From Selenomonas ruminantium subsp. lactilytica TAM6421 (GTDB lineage: Bacteria > Bacillota > Negativicutes > Selenomonadales > Selenomonadaceae): DNA of 64,000 nt. The stretch lies in the NCBI RefSeq assembly GCF_000284095.1, contig NC_017076.1:1-64000 (forward strand). The letters run 5' to 3'. The notes under the pieces were generated by a model, which was not told where the DNA came from, did not search any database, and saw only the letters and a list, made by a program, of their open reading frames with translations. This document shows positions 17,024 to 26,255 of this stretch, in pieces. The position numbers were made by a program, and so were the translations under genes. Within the stretch, counting starts at the first letter, position 1. Each line of letters begins with the position of its first letter.

Positions 17024-17639
17024 TTATAGCTTGTCTATGGGAAAATTCTTGCGGATAATCATTTCTATATTGTCATCCTGTACAGATACACGCACATCAT
17101 CAGCAATATTGGCAACGATGGATTTTTCCAGTTCGTCAAACAGGGCATCTACATCTGCCCCTTCCTCCCTGTCCTTCTCCAAGCATAGGCGGTATTGCTC
17201 CAGAGACCATAGCTGTATCTCTTCATAGCTAACACAGCCTACCATGTGATAATCCCCCACTGGCCTATTGGAGCCGCTCCCCAAGTAAAAGAGGCTGCCT
17301 TCAATAAAAGTCTTTAATCTTGCCCATAATGCCCACAGACGCTTCATTACGCTTGTGGGTTGACGTGTTTATGAGATCCTGTCTTTTCTTGAAGTTCATA
17401 TCCGCCACAGCCAATAGATGCAGCTCACAGCTGCACTCCTCTGTGCTTTCCATCCAAAAATCTGCCTCAAAATCCTCCACAATGGCCCTCACCATGCTCA
17501 TAGTTTCCTCAGCCAGTAGGCGCGCCCGCATAGAGCTGCGCTCGTCAAACCCCATGGAACGACTGAAAGCCTCCACTTCATCAAGAGCCATGGTCATACC
17601 GCGCCCGTTGCTGCTAACTACAATCTTTTCGGTTTTCAA
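17024..17639 (-). pseudogene. Frameshifted GHKL ATPase-like (anti-sigma kinase-like) gene
   Basis: Two overlapping frames make one protein of about 204 residues: the first (TTG 17639 to stop 17301) carries RARLLAEETMSMVRAIVED, like the N-box helix of RsbW-type GHKL ATPases; the second (to 17024) continues EGSLFYLGSGSNRPVGDYHM and ends ...IEMIIRKNFPIDKL. Adding or removing one T in the short T run at 17306-17309 restores the frame (GKIKDF then IEGSLF). It is either a real +1 frameshift mutation or a sequencing error. The same fold occurs at the C-terminus of the MATE protein at 20 kb and could act with the STAS fusion at 10.4 kb. Confidence 0.6.
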
Positions 17640-17785
17640 TCTAAGAACCCCCTGTACCTAAATATATCTGTATCTTGCTTCTATTCTGTAAAATTGAGAA
17701 ATTTCCTGCTTTTTCACTGTCCTACATCTGTATATTCATCGCTGGCAACCTGCCGCCTCCTTGGAACGCCTCCCGTTTTACGATT

Positions 17786-17810
17786 GATTCACCGCTCCAG
17801 CAGGTGAATC
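17786..17810. promoter_or_regulatory. Perfect 8-bp inverted repeat upstream of alsD-2
   Basis: GATTCACC, nine bases, then GGTGAATC, about 70 bp before the ATG at 17878. There is no T run, so an operator for a dimeric regulator is more likely than a terminator. Confidence 0.4.
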
Positions 17811-17909
17811 ATAGCTGCTTCTCGAAATAACAAAAGAGATTGCTTAGAAAAGTGATGCACCATGAGGAGGTAACATTATGGACATAGAAAATATTATCAG
17901 GTATCTACC

Positions 17910-18608
17910 TTGCAGGCTTTGGCACTGGGATATTCAAAATCAGTGATAACGGTGGGAGAACTGCTCAAGCATGGGAATCTGGGGCTGGGAACCTTTGAAG
18001 ATGTGGATGGCGAGATGATTGTTTTGGATGGAAAGTGCTATCGCGCCAGGAATAATGGCGATGTAACACATGCCGAGGACGAGAGAGGCGTGCCATTTGC
18101 TTCTGTCTGCCATTTTCATCCCCACCGTTTTGAAGAATGCGAGAAGATGGATACCATCGAGAAGCTCAAGGAATGGCTGACACGTTGTGTCGATGATGAT
18201 TTTGGCCTTAACTCCATGTATGCAGTCAGAATCAACGGAGAGTTTGCCAAAGTAGATGCACGCTCCGAATCCGGTACCAAGGCACATCATGTGACCTTGA
18301 AAGATGCATTAAGCATTACACAGAAAGCATTTATTTTTGAAAATATAAAAGGCTCTCTTGTCTGTGTATATTACCCTGACTATATGGATGGTATCAATGC
18401 CGCAGGATGGCATATGCATTTTCTCTCAGAAGATGAAAAAAATGGCGGACATGTATTTGATATCAGTCTAACCAGTGGAAATGCCTCTTTTTGCAAAATA
18501 ACCAGCTTAGAAATACGTATTCCTAACTCTTTAGCATTTGATACCTATGAATTGAAAAGTGCATCCAAAGAAGAAATCAAAAGTGTCGAGCAGGGTAAAA
18601 ATGCATAA
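17910..18608 (+). CDS. alsD: Second alpha-acetolactate decarboxylase, 5' end frameshifted
   Basis: Cytosolic form without signal peptide: NLGLGTFEDVDGEMIVLDGK, GEFAKVDARSES and AAGWHMHFLSEDEKNGGH with the metal histidines. A strong AGGAGG (17865-17870) sits before ATG 17878, but that ATG is out of frame. Reading one base earlier gives HRKYYQVSTLQALALGY, the normal N-terminus, so restoring one G after the ATG (ATGGGACAT instead of ATGGACAT) would rebuild the gene. As it stands only TTG 17910 is available, far from the RBS. The product would start inside the first helix. Probably a recent lesion or a sequence error. About 45% similar to the exported copy by eye. Confidence 0.8.
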   Translation: MQALALGYSKSVITVGELLKHGNLGLGTFEDVDGEMIVLDGKCYRARNNGDVTHAEDERGVPFASVCHFHPHRFEECEKMDTIEKLKEWLTRCVDDDFGLNSMYAVRINGEFAKVDARSESGTKAHHVTLKDALSITQKAFIFENIKGSLVCVYYPDYMDGINAAGWHMHFLSEDEKNGGHVFDISLTSGNASFCKITSLEIRIPNSLAFDTYELKSASKEEIKSVEQGKNA

Positions 18609-18633
18609 GAGACACATAAACTAGGGCATGTTC

Positions 18634-19992
18634 CTATTTCTTAACTTCATTGGTTTTATCTGTGACGATATAGGTTGGTTGTGCCTGTTCGTTGTGCCCG
18701 GTAGCTATTATTCCTCCATTCGTGGCCAAACGTGAAAATATACCGGCAAATTCCCCATCATAAGCATAAAGTCCGGTCATGTTGATGTAGGGGCACCACT
18801 TGCCTTTTCCCCACGCAAAATCAATGTTTTGATTGACATATTGTGGCCAATATTCTTGGCAAATATAGCCGTTGTCATAGACAAGCCGCACTTGTTCCTC
18901 CCATTTTTTCTGGGGATAATCCACTCCAGCAAAAACGCCGGAAGCAGCATAAGCATCCCGAGGCTTCAATATATATCGCTTTTTATGATTTATCACTTCT
19001 TCCAAATCTATAGCATCTTTTTCAAGGGGGAATGTTTTGGGTATGTGTGCCTCTATAAATTTCGTCTCATCCGGTGAAAGAAACTTCGTTGTTTCGGGAT
19101 GGTGCAAAATATAAAATAACCATTTGTGGTGAATAATCTGTGTACAAAAATGCCCCGCTATGAAACAAGCATTTTCCCGCACTGCCTGCAAGAAAGGACG
19201 AACATCATCGAGATTATCCATAATGTCAGCCGTTACGGCACGGCGGTATATGGCATCAATAACATGACCGTTCGATGAGTAAAGTTTACCGTCTTCAAAG
19301 TGCAATTGACGAATATCGCATATTTCACAGTCAATTCCATTTTTTTGAAACGAACGGGCAAATTCTTGAAATTCGCGCCAAGTCGCCTTATCCATAAAGT
19401 CAACTATGGCAACATTTGGGTGAGAAACCTTACCTTCATAAGTGTCGTAAATCCTCATAAAGGTACCAACCCACCGGTCGAAGAGTTCCATGGTTTCAAA
19501 TCTATAGCGGCGTATCATTTCTTGATGGGCTGGATTATCAATCATAATCTCGTCTAAAATTCTATTTGCATCCATTCCGCTTGTTCCATCCGTGTTTATC
19601 TCACAGAAACCAAAATCTCCAGTCTCTTCATTGTAAAAAATATCTGCACGGGAAATGGGAATTATAGAATCATAGCCACGCGGTGTAAGAATCAACTCTT
19701 CAAGCTCTTGTGAAAAAGGAAATAGTGCACGATATCCTGCGTGAGCAAAATATGCTCCAATGACCTTGGCAAAAATGCCATAAGCAGTACCCACAATCCA
19801 CTGAAACCTATCCAAATCTACTTTTGTATATATTCGAGGAATATGTACAGTACTGTATTTTAAATGCCCGTTATAGTATAGTGGGGAACGCTCTATGTTT
19901 TCTTTCATGGCGAGTGCAGCTAATTTATTTTCATCCCCATATTTTTCAATCAAGTAAAAGTATTCTTGACGGATTTCAAATGTTGATTTCAA
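18634..19992 (-). CDS. ATP-grasp ligase of the glutathionylspermidine-synthase-like group
   Basis: 452 residues resembling the pre-ATP-grasp plus ATP-grasp architecture that forms amide bonds through acyl phosphates. Seen: DFGFCEINTDGTSGMDANR (acidic substrate/Mg site), KRYILKPRDAYAASGVFAG (ATP lysine and glycine-rich loop), YICQEYWPQ, and SRLATNGGIIATG near the C-terminus. The start is TTG 19992; its AGGAGG lies inside the last codons of the MATE gene 6 bp away, so the two are translationally coupled. Third gene of an operon with a GCS2 ligase and an exporter; it probably adds an amine or amino acid to the product of the first enzyme. The exact substrate is unknown. Confidence 0.75.
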   Translation of the reverse strand: MKSTFEIRQEYFYLIEKYGDENKLAALAMKENIERSPLYYNGHLKYSTVHIPRIYTKVDLDRFQWIVGTAYGIFAKVIGAYFAHAGYRALFPFSQELEELILTPRGYDSIIPISRADIFYNEETGDFGFCEINTDGTSGMDANRILDEIMIDNPAHQEMIRRYRFETMELFDRWVGTFMRIYDTYEGKVSHPNVAIVDFMDKATWREFQEFARSFQKNGIDCEICDIRQLHFEDGKLYSSNGHVIDAIYRRAVTADIMDNLDDVRPFLQAVRENACFIAGHFCTQIIHHKWLFYILHHPETTKFLSPDETKFIEAHIPKTFPLEKDAIDLEEVINHKKRYILKPRDAYAASGVFAGVDYPQKKWEEQVRLVYDNGYICQEYWPQYVNQNIDFAWGKGKWCPYINMTGLYAYDGEFAGIFSRLATNGGIIATGHNEQAQPTYIVTDKTNEVKK

Positions 19993-19998
19993 ATTTCA

Positions 19999-21732
19999 TC
20001 AGCCTCCTTTATTCTTCAGCACTGGGCGAAAAATATGTCGATTATAATTTTGTGTCTCCAGAAAATTTTTTCCTATATTTTCCTCAGTTAATAAACTGTA
20101 AAGAAAATAATCACGAAAAGAACTAAGATTATCTTGTGTCATGTCAAAGTGTATGCCATTATCACGCAGAATTATTTTTGGTTCTCCGTCAAAAAATAAG
20201 GTCAACTCTGCTAGGATATTTGTGCCTAGATTCTTTTCTACCACGCTCATGCCAATCTCCTCAACAAGGAGACCGACTTTCATAACATATCGTGATGAAA
20301 ATCCCCTCTTTTGAAATTCCCCTTCTGCCCAATCCCTAAGCTTGATAACATTACAGATATTAAGCACTTCATCTTGAGAAACGATATCCTTATTGAAGAC
20401 AAGCATGGGGAATGTTTCGGGATAGCGGATACGAAGGACAATGGCAAATAAAAGGAAAGTGCCAAAGGGAACAGCGACCATGCCAAGCCACACACCACGC
20501 ACACCTATAAAAGAGGAAAACAGTATCGGAAGACCGGTATACAAAAGTAAATCCTTACAAAAAGAAAGCGATATGGCAATTTTGAAATAGCCGTTAATTT
20601 GATAATACATGGTAAAAAGGTAGAGTAATGCCACAAAGGGCATTGCGAAAGCGACAGTTCTTATAACAATTTTGGCCTCAGCAACTATTGCAACATCGGC
20701 AATGCCGAAAATACTGGCAATAGGTTCACAAAATAACCACATAACAGGGATAACTGCTCCACCAAATAAAGCTGCTACTATGGCCGCTGGTTTCATGATT
20801 TTTATTACGCCATCAAAATTATTTTCACCTAAATAAATATTAACGAGAGGTTCTGTTGCCTTTTCTACACCACTTAAACAAACCGCTAGTTGAAAAATGG
20901 AAATAACTGCTGATAAAACCGGGAAGTAATCCTGCCCGAAATCCCGCAAAAAATATATAACCAAAATCATATTGCCAACAGCAATGTATAGGGAGAGAGA
21001 GGCGTTGACATAGCTTAATTTTAGCACCTTTAAAGTGTCGCTAAAGGAACAATAAAACTTCGGCTTTAATGTCTGTGAAACAGAAAACATCCACCGTGCA
21101 AATACAGCCATAGCTCCAATCTCACTAATAAAAACGCTCAGTGCTATGCCAGTCATCCCAAAATCCAAACCTATCGTCAAAAAAAGAGCTACTATCATGT
21201 GTACCGTTATTTGGATTACCGTGGCGAATACACAATATCTGCCACCGCCGTCTGCATAAACCATCATTTGCATTAAAATATACATGGGATGTATAGCAAT
21301 TGTTGCCAAAAAAGGCTCGTAATACAAACGGGCAAAGGCAGTCGTAGTTTCAGCGTGAGGATAAAAGGAAAAATATAAGTCCTCAGCCCAGTATAAGCTC
21401 ACTGCTAGTAAGGCAGACAAAAATAGCGTCCAGATAATCCCTTGACCAACGAGACAATTGGCTCTTTTGGCATTAAAAGCACCTATTTCAAAGGAATAGA
21501 GATAAGCTGTTCCTGTTGCAATCATAAATTCTAAAAAAGCCGTAGCATAAAGCAAAGGAAGTACGATTTCTATCCCTGCCATGGCAGTTTTTCCAAAAAG
21601 TTGTGTCGCAAAAATCTTGTCAGCTATGAAATTCAAGTTTGTTATAAATGTTGTGACAACAGCAGCAAAAAGAAGCCGTGTAAATTGCTGACCACAAAAT
21701 GTTTTGCCGACAATGGCATCTATAAATTTCAT
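19999..21732 (-). CDS. MATE-family exporter with C-terminal GHKL ATPase-like domain
   Basis: Residues 1-445 form about 12 membrane segments of a MATE transporter (TTFITNLNFIADKIFATQLF, GIEIVLPLLYATAF; second half AVISIFQLAVCLSGVEKATE). Residues 455-577 are soluble and resemble a GHKL/HATPase fold of the RsbW kind: YVMKVGLLVEEIGMSVVEKN (N-box helix, with Glu where Asn is common) and IILRDNGIHFD (G1-like DNG). Such a fusion is not the standard MATE layout (about 450 residues). It sits between the two ligase genes, 11 bp from one and 6 bp from the other, so the exporter most likely carries the product they make, with activity gated by ATP or by a partner protein through the tail. Confidence 0.82.
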   Translation of the reverse strand: MKFIDAIVGKTFCGQQFTRLLFAAVVTTFITNLNFIADKIFATQLFGKTAMAGIEIVLPLLYATAFLEFMIATGTAYLYSFEIGAFNAKRANCLVGQGIIWTLFLSALLAVSLYWAEDLYFSFYPHAETTTAFARLYYEPFLATIAIHPMYILMQMMVYADGGGRYCVFATVIQITVHMIVALFLTIGLDFGMTGIALSVFISEIGAMAVFARWMFSVSQTLKPKFYCSFSDTLKVLKLSYVNASLSLYIAVGNMILVIYFLRDFGQDYFPVLSAVISIFQLAVCLSGVEKATEPLVNIYLGENNFDGVIKIMKPAAIVAALFGGAVIPVMWLFCEPIASIFGIADVAIVAEAKIVIRTVAFAMPFVALLYLFTMYYQINGYFKIAISLSFCKDLLLYTGLPILFSSFIGVRGVWLGMVAVPFGTFLLFAIVLRIRYPETFPMLVFNKDIVSQDEVLNICNVIKLRDWAEGEFQKRGFSSRYVMKVGLLVEEIGMSVVEKNLGTNILAELTLFFDGEPKIILRDNGIHFDMTQDNLSSFRDYFLYSLLTEENIGKNFLETQNYNRHIFRPVLKNKGG

Positions 21733-21743
21733 AATTTACCTTT

Positions 21744-22994
21744 CTAATGCGAAGTGTAATCATTTTTACCATGAAGAATTCTCTCTGCAAAAGGATGCAA
21801 AAAATCACGTTCTTCCTGTGTCAGTATACCTTCGGCAATGCTTAACATATTAGTGGCAATTTTCCGTAATGGCTGCCCGTAGACGATGGCATCATAGCCT
21901 TTTGTCATCAAATTATCTTCTGCAACTAAAATATCCTTCTCCGTTAGATTATTTTTTCGTATGCCATCTGCGGCAAATGATAATCCCTCATCCGAGTATA
22001 GCAAACCTTTTAGCAATGCACAATAAGCCAGCATTAGATATGATGATACAGAATCTGCCATTCTTAATTCCAAATAATTTTTCAATCTTACATCTGGAAA
22101 AGCCATGGACAGAATATGCGATAAAGCTTTTTCAGTCATAGGTTTTTTTTCATATAGCGATTCAGTCGTTCTGTCGCCGGTATACCGATACGTTTTCCCC
22201 TCTAGCACAAAGATAGGTGGTACAGTGCCGATATAATCAGCATAATCAGAAAAGCAGTAATCTACCTTGAAAATATTTGGCACTATACCTGTACGAGCCT
22301 TATCTACTCGTCTCCAAATATCAGTTCGTTTTAGAAAGCTCTTAAGAGTTTTGCCTTCAAAAGTTCTGGAACTATCTGTCAACATTTTTAGTATCGGAGA
22401 ATAATAATAGGCTGCCTGTATTTTCCGCCGAAAATCATCCTCAGAAAAGTAATCAATAGATACCTGAAGCGAGGCTGTTCCCCGCATCATTTCACGTCCC
22501 CCATTCCCAGTTCCGACAAAGTATTTGTCCATCAGCAGATAGCGTTCTTTGGGAATCATGGGTAAATCATCTACATGGCTAGTTGGTTGACACCCTACAG
22601 TCATAAATTCATAGCCGTAGGGCAGTAGTTCAGTATTTAGATTTTTACATAAATCATCATAAACAAGGCTAATTCGTGAGATAGATGTCATAGGAAAAAT
22701 ACTTATTTCTAGTTGAGAAGCAGGCTCAAGAGTGATAACGAATTCATCAGTGGAAAAGCCTAATAAATCCGCCTCTTCTAAGGCTATTGCATGGGGATAA
22801 TGTGACATCAACCCAAGCAAGATTTCTCTCACTCCACCTTCTCCGTAGTACGAGACGGCATTTTTGGTGTCATGACACACAATAAAGTGCTCTAACTCCA
22901 CGCCTAGTCTTGGTAACGTATTGTGCTTAATTCCTTGTCGAAAGTGATTTACTAACGCTTTTTTCCATTCCTTCATTTTTAGATTCTGCCTCAT
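21744..22994 (-). CDS. GCS2-family glutamate-cysteine ligase homologue
   Basis: 416 residues with the GCS2 pattern: RLGVELEHFIV, TLEPASQLEISIFPMTSI, MMRGTASLQVSIDYFSEDDF and NYLELRMADSVSSYLML. Members join the gamma-carboxyl of glutamate to cysteine or another amine, using ATP. First gene of the operon. ATG 22994 and ATG 22976 (MKEWKKALVNHF) are both possible; neither has a strong RBS. A GTTTTGCA/TGCAAAAC inverted repeat (23040-23078) lies upstream and could be the control site. Whether it makes gamma-glutamylcysteine for a glutathione-like thiol or a different gamma-glutamyl product cannot be decided from sequence; a glutathione peroxidase is encoded at 62.1 kb. Confidence 0.8.
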   Translation of the reverse strand: MRQNLKMKEWKKALVNHFRQGIKHNTLPRLGVELEHFIVCHDTKNAVSYYGEGGVREILLGLMSHYPHAIALEEADLLGFSTDEFVITLEPASQLEISIFPMTSISRISLVYDDLCKNLNTELLPYGYEFMTVGCQPTSHVDDLPMIPKERYLLMDKYFVGTGNGGREMMRGTASLQVSIDYFSEDDFRRKIQAAYYYSPILKMLTDSSRTFEGKTLKSFLKRTDIWRRVDKARTGIVPNIFKVDYCFSDYADYIGTVPPIFVLEGKTYRYTGDRTTESLYEKKPMTEKALSHILSMAFPDVRLKNYLELRMADSVSSYLMLAYCALLKGLLYSDEGLSFAADGIRKNNLTEKDILVAEDNLMTKGYDAIVYGQPLRKIATNMLSIAEGILTQEERDFLHPFAERILHGKNDYTSH

Positions 22995-23330
22995 CTATTG
23001 TTTCCAAGAAAAAACTTATAGGGTGAAAGCCGTCATCTTGTTTTGCACCGCAGCGTTCCTATAACCGTGATGCAAAACTTTACATGGCCATCCTCTCTTA
23101 GTGCTTGACTTTATTATTTCCACAATAACATTCGACATTCCTGCAAAAAGGGCAGTAATAACGCAGAGCTGCTGCCTTTTTTCCTAATGTCTGTCAAGCC
23201 TGCACAACACTTTTTTCATATATAAAAGGACTGCTGCGCCTCATGATGCGCAACAGTCCTATGGTTATACTTTATCGTTATCAGAATCTTTCGTAGTTTG
23301 AACTTCCTGTAGAAAGAGATTATGGGAAAG
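22995..23330. other. Intergenic region with inverted repeat and two hairpins
   Basis: No gene. It holds GTTTTGCA (23040-23047) facing TGCAAAAC (23071-23078), a possible operator for the ligase/MATE operon; a hairpin AAAAAGGGCAG...CTGCTGCCTTTTT at 23146-23182 that can terminate on either strand; and a second hairpin described separately. Confidence 0.5.
23227..23260 (-). terminator. Hairpin terminator after the 97-residue gene
   Basis: AGGACTGCTGCGC pairs with GCGCAACAGTCCT around a short loop (one mismatch), followed on the minus strand by TTTT. Confidence 0.65.
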
Positions 23331-23624
23331 CTATATTTGTATAGCTGCCTTGGCCTCGTCCTTCGGCAGACCGTAGAACTGGCTGTCCTCCTTGAACTCA
23401 ATATCAGGTGTAGATGTGATGTGTTCCACTACCGCCGCTTCGCTGGTGGCAATGTGCTGGAAACCCACCTTGTCAACAATGGTGTAAACATAATCCTCTG
23501 CAACACCGTCAGAAAGCACTTCATCGACATTATCATCAATAAGTGCCTGTAAGTTCTCGGCGGTGGTCTGGTTATCACAGATGGCCGTGATGTTCCCGAC
23601 ACCGTCTCTTGCAATGTATAGCAT
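23331..23624 (-). CDS. Small acidic protein of unknown function
   Basis: 97 residues with an excellent GGAGGCG ribosome binding site 6-7 bases before ATG 23624 and a terminator downstream, so it looks like a real monocistronic gene. The protein is acidic and has no signal peptide or membrane segment (MLYIARDGVGNITAICDNQT, DEVLSDGVAEDYVYTIVDKV). Family not recognised. Confidence 0.6.
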   Translation of the reverse strand: MLYIARDGVGNITAICDNQTTAENLQALIDDNVDEVLSDGVAEDYVYTIVDKVGFQHIATSEAAVVEHITSTPDIEFKEDSQFYGLPKDEAKAAIQI

Positions 23625-23760
23625 TTTATCGCCTCCTATGTGGGATAGACTTCAATCATAAGACAATAAAACTACTTATGTATAAAATTTGTTGCATTTC
23701 GGATAGTAAACTTGATATAAATGATATTTTATGGTATTATTACAGTAGTGGAGGTGCATT

Positions 23761-25080
23761 ATGGAAGAAATAAAGCAACGCAACATATATCTTAAGCAAC
23801 TGCTGGCTTTTAAGGACCAGGAGCCGGTCAAAATCATCACTGGCATTAGACGCTGCGGAAAATCGACAGTAATGAAGCTCATGATGAAATATCTAATTGA
23901 ACATGATACTCTACCTGAACAAATAATTTACATGAATTTTGAATCTAATAAATTTGATGATTTTGACCGTAAACAAGTCTATCAATATGTACAAGAAAGA
24001 ATCATTACTGGGAGAAAAATGTATATCTTTCTTGACGAACCACAGACTATAGAAAATTGGAATAAGACCGTTAATTCTTTTCAAGTCGATTTTAATTGTG
24101 ATATATACATAACAGGTTCAAATGCTTACTTATTATCATCTGAATATGCTACTTATTTATCTGGTAGATATGTGGAAATAAAAATGTTGCCTTTATCTTT
24201 TAAGGAGTTCATAACCTTTCAAGGATATACCTTAAAAGATTATGTTTCACCAATCGGGGAACAAAGAAAACGAGCCTATGACGCTTTGGGTGAAATGACA
24301 GAGATTGCAGATTTGTTCGAGGCATATGTTCGTTATGGTGGCTTCCCAGTTTTGAGTGATATTGGACTTGAGCAGGATAAGGTTTTAGCTATATTAGATG
24401 GTATATATAACACAGTTGTAAAAAGAGATATAATTGACCGTGCCAACTTAAAACCAAATTCTCACACCATAGATTCTGTCTTGCTCGAAAAGGTATGTCA
24501 ATTTCTCGCTGATAATATTGGAAGCAGTATTTCCTTCAACAATATCAGTAATACGCTTGTATCTAATAAAATGTTGCAGGAAAGAAAAAGACATGGAAAA
24601 CCTGCTGTCAGAACTATTTCCAATTATGTAGACGATATAACAGAAGCGTATCTCTTTTATCCCATAAAAAGATTTGACATAAAAGGTAAAGAGTATTTAC
24701 AAACCCTCGGTAAATATTACATGGTAGATACAGGCCTTAGGAATTATCTGCTAGGCTACAGAGGGGTAGATACAGGACACCAGATTGAAAATGTTGTCTA
24801 CTTTGAATTACTTCGTAGGGGGTATGATGTAGCCGTTGGCAAAATTGGCAATAAAGAAGTAGACTTTATCGCTATAAAAGGTGAAGAAAAGATATATTAT
24901 CAAGTTACGCAAGAGATGCGCTCTGAAGAAACCATTACACGTGAATTAGCTCCTTTAAAAGAGATAAAAGATAACTTCCCTAAGATTGTTTTAACCTTAG
25001 ATAGTAATATCAAACTAACAGAAGATGGTATACGAATTATAAACTTATTGGATTTCTTGTTAAGCAACGAACATGAATGA
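23761..25080 (+). CDS. AAA_14/DUF4143 family ATPase
   Basis: 439 residues of the common AAA_14 plus DUF4143 architecture. Walker A is GIRRCGKSTV near residues 28-37, Walker B is KMYIFLDEPQ near 92-101, and the arginine-type sensor follows in YITGSNAYLLSSEYATYLSG. The C-terminal DUF4143 portion ends with a restriction-endonuclease-like strand (KEVDFIAIKGEEKIYYQVT), the D-E/Q-x-K pattern. Function of the family is not established; it is frequent in mobile and accessory DNA of anaerobes. More AT-rich than neighbours, consistent with horizontal acquisition. Preceded by a GGAGGTG site. Confidence 0.88.
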   Translation: MEEIKQRNIYLKQLLAFKDQEPVKIITGIRRCGKSTVMKLMMKYLIEHDTLPEQIIYMNFESNKFDDFDRKQVYQYVQERIITGRKMYIFLDEPQTIENWNKTVNSFQVDFNCDIYITGSNAYLLSSEYATYLSGRYVEIKMLPLSFKEFITFQGYTLKDYVSPIGEQRKRAYDALGEMTEIADLFEAYVRYGGFPVLSDIGLEQDKVLAILDGIYNTVVKRDIIDRANLKPNSHTIDSVLLEKVCQFLADNIGSSISFNNISNTLVSNKMLQERKRHGKPAVRTISNYVDDITEAYLFYPIKRFDIKGKEYLQTLGKYYMVDTGLRNYLLGYRGVDTGHQIENVVYFELLRRGYDVAVGKIGNKEVDFIAIKGEEKIYYQVTQEMRSEETITRELAPLKEIKDNFPKIVLTLDSNIKLTEDGIRIINLLDFLLSNEHE

Positions 25081-25100
25081 CTTTCAATCAGAAACATGAT

Positions 25101-26120
25101 TCAATAACTCAAACTTCGCACATCCGAAACAAGCCTTCTATCAGGCGTAGCATAGGTAACTGACAGCTAAAAAGGCAACCTCATGCACATCGGTTCAGGC
25201 AATTGTGCCATAAATCAGACAGATTTTCCAAAAAGGAATCCAGCATGGCATTTAGTTCTTTTTCAAGGAAAATTGCCTCCGGAGAACAGAACCATGTGTC
25301 AAAGAGGACATACTTTGCTGGAATATCAGCGTCTTTCGCCTCCTTCAGTAAAGTCAGCATCACACTGGTAGCCTTGGTCTGCGCCAGTTTACGCAGTTTG
25401 CCCCCATTGCTTCTCGCATCAATATCTGAAGATGCTTCCTGCAGTCGGTTTTCACGTTCTGCGGAAGATAACAGGCACTGACTCAACGGCAGAAAGGAAT
25501 TCCCATCACTCCAGCCAAGCGTTAACATACGGAAACCTTTGGTATATTTATGCTCTACATGGTCATAGACCTTAGCCAGCAGTTCTACCTTTTTCGCGCG
25601 TGCCCGGCTGAAAAGAGAATCGTCGATGATAAGTACATTGCGACGCTTCTCGTTGGTGAGTGGTTCAATCTTCTGGATAATTGCCGAGGATAGCTGTAAT
25701 GTGAATTTGCACCAGTTGATGCTGCTGGAATTCATAAATCGGTAAAAGGTATCCTTAGCAAAAGGGATAGACGTTGAAGATTCTCGCTGCTTTTGGAAGA
25801 ATGATTTACTGCTGAAGGCATTTTCAAAAGCTACCTGAAATACGTCTTTGATCGAAAGCCGCGTACCTTGTATGCATTGCAGGCTTTAAGAATCCGTCCT
25901 ACATGGAATTCTTCAAGAAAATGAGAAATTTTCGAGGAAAGGAGTTCACGAGATTGATGATTATGTGCTACAATATTCATGGCATAAGCCCTCCGTTTAT
26001 GTTGTGATAGTTTAGGCACTTTCATTATACAAAACGGAGACGGCTTATGCTATTTTATTTTAGAAAATCTGATTTAATAATTATTGGACAGTTTTACAAC
26101 TGCGAAGTTTGAGTTATTGA
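25101..26120 (-). mobile_element. Defective IS4-type element with perfect 20-bp ends
   Basis: The ends are perfect inverted repeats: TCAATAACTCAAACTTCGCA at 25101-25120 and its complement at 26101-26120. Inside is a broken DDE transposase. At 1.02 kb it is too short to encode the usual roughly 450-residue enzyme, so it has an internal deletion near the left end. No clear target duplication. Confidence 0.7.
25181..26025 (-). pseudogene. Broken IS4-family transposase
   Basis: The N-terminal part (to 25831) reads MNIVAHNHQSRELLSSKISH, then VGRILKACNAYKVRGF, and runs into a stop after a frameshift around 25855-25865. The next frame continues IKDVFQVAFENAFSSKSFFQ into the ORF at 25181-25735 with NVLIIDDSLFSRARAKKVEL (first catalytic Asp) and AKYVLFDTWFCSP (second Asp). 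The C-terminal third, with the catalytic Glu, is absent. Not functional. Confidence 0.8.
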
Positions 26121-26255
26121 GTTTTTCAACACGCCCTAGTATGTATCATAAATTTTACTTTAGTGAGATAAAGAATATTCGTTTGTTGAATTTACTTTAT
26201 TTCACTAAAGATTAGTAAGATAATAAAAAAGAGTAGAACTCGGCAGAGGGCAAGG

